A stretch of 8,480 nucleotides of DNA from Micavibrio sp. UBA1664 (GTDB lineage Bacteria > Pseudomonadota > Alphaproteobacteria > Micavibrionales > UBA1664). The stretch is taken from NCBI GenBank assembly GCA_002320485.1, contig DCKW01000034.1:1-8480 (forward strand), given 5' to 3'. Positions 4,875 through 8,480 of the stretch are shown here, one piece after another; position 1 is the first letter of the stretch; each line of letters opens with the position of its first letter. The translations under genes were made by a program, and so were the position numbers. Below the pieces are notes generated by a model. The model did not search any database. It was not told the DNA's origin and was given only the letters and a program-made list of their open reading frames with translations.

Positions 4875-5300
4875 ATGGGTATTCAAATGAATAGTGATCT
4901 TGCCAGGCAAAATGAGCTTATGCAGGCGAGTTTAAGCGCAAAACGTGAAGGGGCAATTATGAATAAATCCCCTTTATATGAACGTTTGGCAACCATGCAG
5001 GCAAGGGAAGAAAGGCGACGCAACCGACGTTTTCCGTGGCTGACAATTGTTGTGGCGTTAATTGCACTCCCTTTTATTATGCAGGAAAAAAGCAAAGCAT
5101 CTATTAATGTTGATGCCGATATTCCTTTTCCAACACGGGAAGAGGTTTATGGTAGCGATACTCCGGAAACGGAAGTCAGCACGATGATGGTGGACCGCAA
5201 AGATCATGAAAAAGCCACCGTGTCAGTAACAATCGGTGGCAAGACAGTCTCAAAAGAAATGTCAGTCTCTGACATACGCAAAATGCATATGTCAGAGTAA
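4875..5300 (+). CDS. Hypothetical single-pass membrane protein
   Basis: A 141-residue protein that I do not recognise. Residues 1-43 are polar and probably helical. A strongly basic run REERRRNRR (44-52) is followed by one hydrophobic span at about 53-69 (FPWLTIVVALIALPFIM). By the positive-inside rule the N-terminus is cytoplasmic and the acidic/polar C-terminal part (70-141) is periplasmic. There is no cysteine and no visible catalytic motif. The start is ATG 4875, with AGAAGG 7 bases before it; an in-frame TTG at 4836 lies inside an inverted repeat, has no ribosome site, and is unlikely. A hairpin-bearing leader and a candidate promoter suggest its own transcription unit. It ends 6 bases from the convergent isomerase gene, and its last codons carry an elaborate set of inverted repeats. 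Confidence 0.75.
   Translation: MGIQMNSDLARQNELMQASLSAKREGAIMNKSPLYERLATMQAREERRRNRRFPWLTIVVALIALPFIMQEKSKASINVDADIPFPTREEVYGSDTPETEVSTMMVDRKDHEKATVSVTIGGKTVSKEMSVSDIRKMHMSE
5252..5297 (-). terminator. Intrinsic terminator with competing hairpin, for the purB-isomerase unit
   Basis: On the minus strand, ATGTCAG (5275-5269) and CTGACAT (5265-5259) form a 7-bp stem with loop AGA, followed at once by TTCTTTT (5258-5252): a normal intrinsic terminator. The first arm of this stem is also part of TATGTCAGAG (5276-5267), which pairs perfectly over 10 bp with CTCTGACATA (5297-5288), the arm transcribed earlier. The two hairpins cannot form together. All of it lies in the last codons of the convergent plus-strand gene. 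Confidence 0.6.
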
Positions 5301-5306
5301 TAGCGG

Positions 5307-5873
5307 TTAGCGGCTGGTTGCTGACGGAACCTTGGATTCGTTTTCCGCGCCTGCAACGGTCACTGATGTCATTGCATCAGGATTGCGTGGCGGCTCCCCG
5401 CGTTTAATCTGGTCAACATATTCCATCCCTTCAATAACCTGTCCCCAGATAGTATATTGACCATTCAGGAAGCTGCAATCATCAAAGCAGATAAAAAATT
5501 GCGAGTTGGCAGAGTTGGGATCGGATGTACGGGCCATACCAATTGTCCCGCGTCCGAAATTATAATCGGAAAATTCTGCGGGAAGATCGGGATAATTCGA
5601 ACCCCCGGTTCCGGTTCCGGTAGGGTCTCCTGTCTGGGCCATGAACCCATCAATAACACGGTGAAAAACAACCCCATCGTAAAACCCTTCATTGGCAAGC
5701 ATCTTAATGCGCTCGACATGTTTTGGGGCGAGGTTAGGCATCATTTCAATGGCAACACGGCCATAAGGTAAATCGAGATAGAGAATATTATCCATGTCTT
5801 GTGCTTTCGTTGTGTGTGAGGTTAGTACCAGCACAAAAGCGAAAAAGGACATAAATTGCAACAATTTTTTCAT
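5307..5873 (-). CDS. Cyclophilin-type peptidyl-prolyl cis-trans isomerase, exported
   Basis: A 188-residue protein with an N-terminal signal peptide (MKKLLQFMSFFAFVLVLTSHTTKA, probable cut near A24), so it likely acts on proline bonds of folding proteins in the periplasm. The cyclophilin core spans about 29-175. Signature residues, with their human cyclophilin A counterparts, are R72 (R55), F77 (F60) and Q80 (Q63) in FHRVIDGFMAQTGD, and Q125 and F127 in NSANSQFFIC. The tryptophan that binds cyclosporin in the human protein is phenylalanine here (F135), as is common in bacterial periplasmic members. It lies 49 bases downstream of purB on the same strand, with AGGA about 12 bases before the ATG, so co-transcription is likely. 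Convergent with the 141-residue protein gene. ppiA is a possible name, but orthology is not proven. Confidence 0.93.
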   Translation of the reverse strand: MKKLLQFMSFFAFVLVLTSHTTKAQDMDNILYLDLPYGRVAIEMMPNLAPKHVERIKMLANEGFYDGVVFHRVIDGFMAQTGDPTGTGTGGSNYPDLPAEFSDYNFGRGTIGMARTSDPNSANSQFFICFDDCSFLNGQYTIWGQVIEGMEYVDQIKRGEPPRNPDAMTSVTVAGAENESKVPSATSR

Positions 5874-5922
5874 TATTTAGATCATTCCTAATTAAATATA
5901 GTACAGATATTGAACAGGAAGA

Positions 5923-7224
5923 TTATGATGATTCTAAGGCACGATCAACCAGTTCGCTGATATGTGTCAAATAACCTTGTGGATTAAATAATTCGACAAG
6001 ATTGTCATCTTGTATGACTGCATTGATGCGAGTGTCATTTCTCAATTGTTCAAGAAAGCTTTCCTTACAGCCGGATTCCCAAACATTCATAGAAATTTCC
6101 TGCACAATTTTATACGCTTCCTCGCGGTTCATTCCGGCTTGTGTGAGTGCTAACAAAACCTTTTGCGAATAAATCAGCCCGCCAAGAGAGTCCATATTTT
6201 CGCGCATACGTTCGGGATAGATCACCAATTGCTCGACAACCATTTGCAGTCTTTCAAGCGCGAAGTCGCAGGCCATAATTGCATCCGGTAACGTGGTACG
6301 TTCAACAGAGGAGTGTGATATATCGCGCTCATGCCATAATGTTATATTTTCCAATGCGGGAACGGCGGCCCCGCGGATCACCCGCGCAAGCCCTGTCAGA
6401 TTTTCTGTCAGAACGGGGTTACGTTTATGCGGCATTGCCGATGATCCCTTTTGTTTTCCGTGGAAAAACTCCTCGGCTTCACGGACTTCCGAACGTTGTA
6501 AGTGGCGGATTTCGGTGGCAAGATTTTCAATGCATCCGGCAATCACCGAAAGGGTGCAGAAAAACATGGCGTGACGATCACGCGGAATTATTTGTGTTGA
6601 AATCGTTTCAGGTTTTAAATGCAAGGCATCGGCGACCTTGGCTTGCACATCGGGCGGGCAAGTGGCGTGCGTTCCGACCGGTCCTGAAATGGCGCAAATC
6701 GATATTTCCTCAATGGCCTCATCAAGGCGCAGGTGACAACGGGCAAAAGCGGCATAGTGAGATGCCATTTTCAGGCCGAATGTCGTCGGCTCCGCATGGA
6801 TGCCGTGAGACCGACCGATACATAGAGTATGTTTATGCGCCTTTGCCTGTTTTTTTAATGCGGACATAACTTTTTCCAAACGGGCCATGATCTGGCAACC
6901 GCTATCGCGCAGGAGAAGTGAAAATCCAGTGTCAACAACATCGGATGATGTCATGCCCTGATGCATGAATTTGGCCGGTTCACCAATTTGTTCGCTGACA
7001 GAGGTTAAAAAAGCAATTACATCATGACGGGTTTCGGCTTCGATGGCTTCAATACGCGCTACATCGATTTTTGCCGTGCCAATGGCGGCAGCGGTTCCTG
7101 CGGGAATGGTACCGTTATCCTCCATTGCTTTGGCCGCTGCGGCTTCAATGGCCAACCAATGCAGGAATTTATTTTCCGGCGCCCATATCTCCGCCATTTT
7201 TTCAGTCGTGTAACGTGGTATCAT
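5923..7224 (-). CDS. purB: Adenylosuccinate lyase
   Basis: A 433-residue member of the fumarase/aspartase superfamily, normal length. It cleaves fumarate from SAICAR and from adenylosuccinate, so it serves both de novo purine synthesis and the IMP to AMP branch in the cytosol. It begins MIPRYTTEKMAEIWAPE, the usual start of this family. Visible motifs are TRHDVIAF (65-72), TSSDVVDTG (92-100), GRSHGIHAEPTT (137-148) with H140 as the likely general acid, and the superfamily signature GSSAMPHKRNP (260-270) on the flexible catalytic loop with the base serine. There is no purine-rich ribosome site before its ATG. Instead the ATG overlaps the TGA of a short leader ORF (ATGA), which suggests coupled translation. 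The isomerase gene follows 49 bases downstream. Confidence 0.97.
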   Translation of the reverse strand: MIPRYTTEKMAEIWAPENKFLHWLAIEAAAAKAMEDNGTIPAGTAAAIGTAKIDVARIEAIEAETRHDVIAFLTSVSEQIGEPAKFMHQGMTSSDVVDTGFSLLLRDSGCQIMARLEKVMSALKKQAKAHKHTLCIGRSHGIHAEPTTFGLKMASHYAAFARCHLRLDEAIEEISICAISGPVGTHATCPPDVQAKVADALHLKPETISTQIIPRDRHAMFFCTLSVIAGCIENLATEIRHLQRSEVREAEEFFHGKQKGSSAMPHKRNPVLTENLTGLARVIRGAAVPALENITLWHERDISHSSVERTTLPDAIMACDFALERLQMVVEQLVIYPERMRENMDSLGGLIYSQKVLLALTQAGMNREEAYKIVQEISMNVWESGCKESFLEQLRNDTRINAVIQDDNLVELFNPQGYLTHISELVDRALESS

Positions 7225-7298
7225 GTAGTGATATTTAGCATAGGCGGCAGAGAAGGTAAATCGACATAAAGCGGTAAAACCGAATTAACGACAGACAT
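7221..7298 (-). CDS. Short leader ORF overlapping the purB start
   Basis: Twenty-five codons, MSVVNSVLPLYVDLPSLPPM plus LNITT, starting at an ATG with a good ribosome site (AAGGA, 5 bases upstream). The TGA stop overlaps the purB ATG in an ATGA. purB itself lacks a ribosome site, so ribosomes finishing this ORF could restart at purB. The peptide is rich in Leu, Pro and Val, with no run of one regulatory amino acid and no membrane segment. I see no rho-independent terminator between it and purB, so classical attenuation is not evident. It could be a coupling device, a tiny protein, or chance. The ribosome site and exact overlap together favour translation. Confidence 0.5.
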   Translation of the reverse strand: MSVVNSVLPLYVDLPSLPPMLNITT

Positions 7299-7388
7299 AT
7301 TTATCCTTCAAAATACCGCTTGTGGAGATAGGGGTTTAATGAAAATATCGAATAGATAATATTATTTTACCATAGGGAGCCTGTTGCA

Positions 7389-8480
7389 TTGGAAACATTA
7401 AGCCTTTTTGTTATCCTTTATATCCTTTTCACAATATTCATAGGGCTTTATGCCAGCCGTAAAATCGCAGGATCATCCGATTTCGTTCTGGCGGGACGCT
7501 CGCTTCCCCTTTATGTTACCATCGCCACGGTTTTTGCCACTTGGTTTGGATCGGAAGCCGTTTTAGGTATTCCCTCCACTTTTATAGAGGAGGGGATGGG
7601 CGGAATTGTTGCCGATCCTTTTGGTGCCGGTCTGTGTCTGATTTTTGTGGGATTATTTTTTGCGGCACGCCTTTACCGTATGAAGTTATTGACGATTGGC
7701 GATTTTTACAAACGCAAATTCGGACGCACGGTCGAGCTATTGGTTTCCGTTGCAATCTGTATCAGCTATCTCGGTTGGGTTGCGGCGCAGGTCGTCGCAT
7801 TAGGCCTGATTATCCAGATTGTCAGCGGCGATGCCATCCCTTTTACCCTTGCCATGGTGGTGGGGATTACTGCCGTGGTGATTTATACCGTCATCGGCGG
7901 AATGTGGGCGGTGGCCTATACCGATTTTATTCAAATGATGATGATACTGGTTGGGTTAATCGCCGTGGCAATTCTTGTTGCCATGAATGTCGAGGGCGGT
8001 GCAACCGCTGTTATTCAGGAAGCGAAAAATCAGAACCGTTTCGATTTCTGGCCTGAGTGGAATATGGCCGCTATTCTCGGGTTTGTTGGTACTTTTATCA
8101 CTCTGGCATTAGGCTCGATCCCGCAACAGGACGTTTTCCAACGCGTGATGTCGGCACGCAGTGAGAAGACCGCCGTTATAGGGACTGTTTTGGGCGGAAG
8201 TTTTTATATCATCTTTTGCTTTGTGCCGATTTTTATTGTGTTTGGCGCATCTATGATCGACCCTGCATTGGTTGAAGGCCACATGGCGGAAGGCGGTGAC
8301 ACGCAACGTATTTTACCGGAATTTATTCTGGGCCGTGCGCCGATTGTAATCCAGATATTGTTTTTTGGGGCGTTACTTTCAGCCATCATGTCGACCGCTT
8401 CGGGGACATTATTGGCACCGTCGGCTATTCTTGCCGAAAACATTCTAAAACCTGTGTGGAACTTGAAGGATAAATCGCTT
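7389..8480 (+). CDS. Sodium:solute symporter family protein, partial, C-terminus beyond right edge
   Basis: Reading from a TTG at 7389, 364 codons stay open to the window edge; complete family members have about 450-550 residues or more. The protein has about nine or ten hydrophobic spans. Residues 31-40 (DFVLAGRSLP) are a typical post-TM1 motif of the solute:sodium symporter family. GGMWAVAYTDFIQ (170-182) matches the family's GG-x-x-A-x-x-(W/Y)-TDF-x-Q block. SAIMSTASGTLLAPS (331-345) is the helix that supplies Na+-site Ser/Thr in PutP- and vSGLT-like proteins. The start is set by AGGGAG 9 bases upstream, with an in-frame TAG further upstream. The substrate (proline, choline, pantothenate, sugar or other) cannot be told from the sequence. 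Some members are fused to signalling domains at the C-terminus, which lies outside the window. Divergent from the purB unit. Confidence 0.92.
   Translation, partial: METLSLFVILYILFTIFIGLYASRKIAGSSDFVLAGRSLPLYVTIATVFATWFGSEAVLGIPSTFIEEGMGGIVADPFGAGLCLIFVGLFFAARLYRMKLLTIGDFYKRKFGRTVELLVSVAICISYLGWVAAQVVALGLIIQIVSGDAIPFTLAMVVGITAVVIYTVIGGMWAVAYTDFIQMMMILVGLIAVAILVAMNVEGGATAVIQEAKNQNRFDFWPEWNMAAILGFVGTFITLALGSIPQQDVFQRVMSARSEKTAVIGTVLGGSFYIIFCFVPIFIVFGASMIDPALVEGHMAEGGDTQRILPEFILGRAPIVIQILFFGALLSAIMSTASGTLLAPSAILAENILKPVWNLKDKSL

Noticed and set aside
6279..6869. 196-codon plus-strand ORF
   Set aside because: It is antisense to the well-conserved centre of purB and has no ribosome site or protein-like organisation.
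7541..8056. 171-codon plus-strand ORF rich in Arg, Cys and Gly
   Set aside because: It is out of frame with the symporter, which has coherent membrane helices and family motifs through the same bases.

Overview
The window looks like chromosomal DNA of a moderately AT-rich alphaproteobacterium. This is inferred from the style of the PurB, SSB and DUF2059 proteins; no 16S or other taxonomic marker is present. Genes are densely packed on both strands, and many neighbours are convergent with only a few bases between stops. I see no transposase, integrase, CRISPR array or phage structural gene.

Left part (1-3219, minus strand): a GDP-L-fucose and surface-polysaccharide block. Reading leftward it holds gmd (GDP-mannose 4,6-dehydratase), fcl (GDP-L-fucose synthase) and a Wzx/PST-type flippase that runs off the left edge. 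Gmd and Fcl convert GDP-mannose to GDP-L-fucose, and the flippase would move a lipid-linked glycan across the inner membrane. fcl and the flippase are translationally coupled (TTGA overlap). gmd is separated from fcl by an oppositely oriented small membrane-protein ORF, whose last codons also contain gmd's apparent terminator.

Middle (3220-3841): a 620-base stretch without a convincing protein gene but rich in tRNA-like sequence. It has a degenerate tRNA-Gln on the minus strand, an intact tRNA-Leu(CAA) with encoded CCA on the plus strand, and a 5'-truncated second tRNA-Leu(CAA) remnant. Several short perfect inverted repeats and candidate promoters lie between them.

Plus-strand block (3842-5300): ssb, then a secreted DUF2059 protein ending in a hairpin, then an unrecognised 141-residue single-pass membrane protein with a hairpin in its leader.

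Right part: a minus-strand unit made of a 25-codon leader ORF, purB (adenylosuccinate lyase, purine synthesis) and an exported cyclophilin-type peptidyl-prolyl isomerase. Its terminator appears to lie inside the 3' end of the convergent plus-strand gene. Divergent from it, a sodium:solute symporter gene starts at a TTG codon and is cut by the right edge.

Most genes are ordinary housekeeping or envelope genes. The points most worth a second look are the leader ORF that overlaps the purB start, the mutually exclusive hairpins between the convergent genes near 5250-5300, and the group of tRNA remnants around the intact tRNA-Leu.
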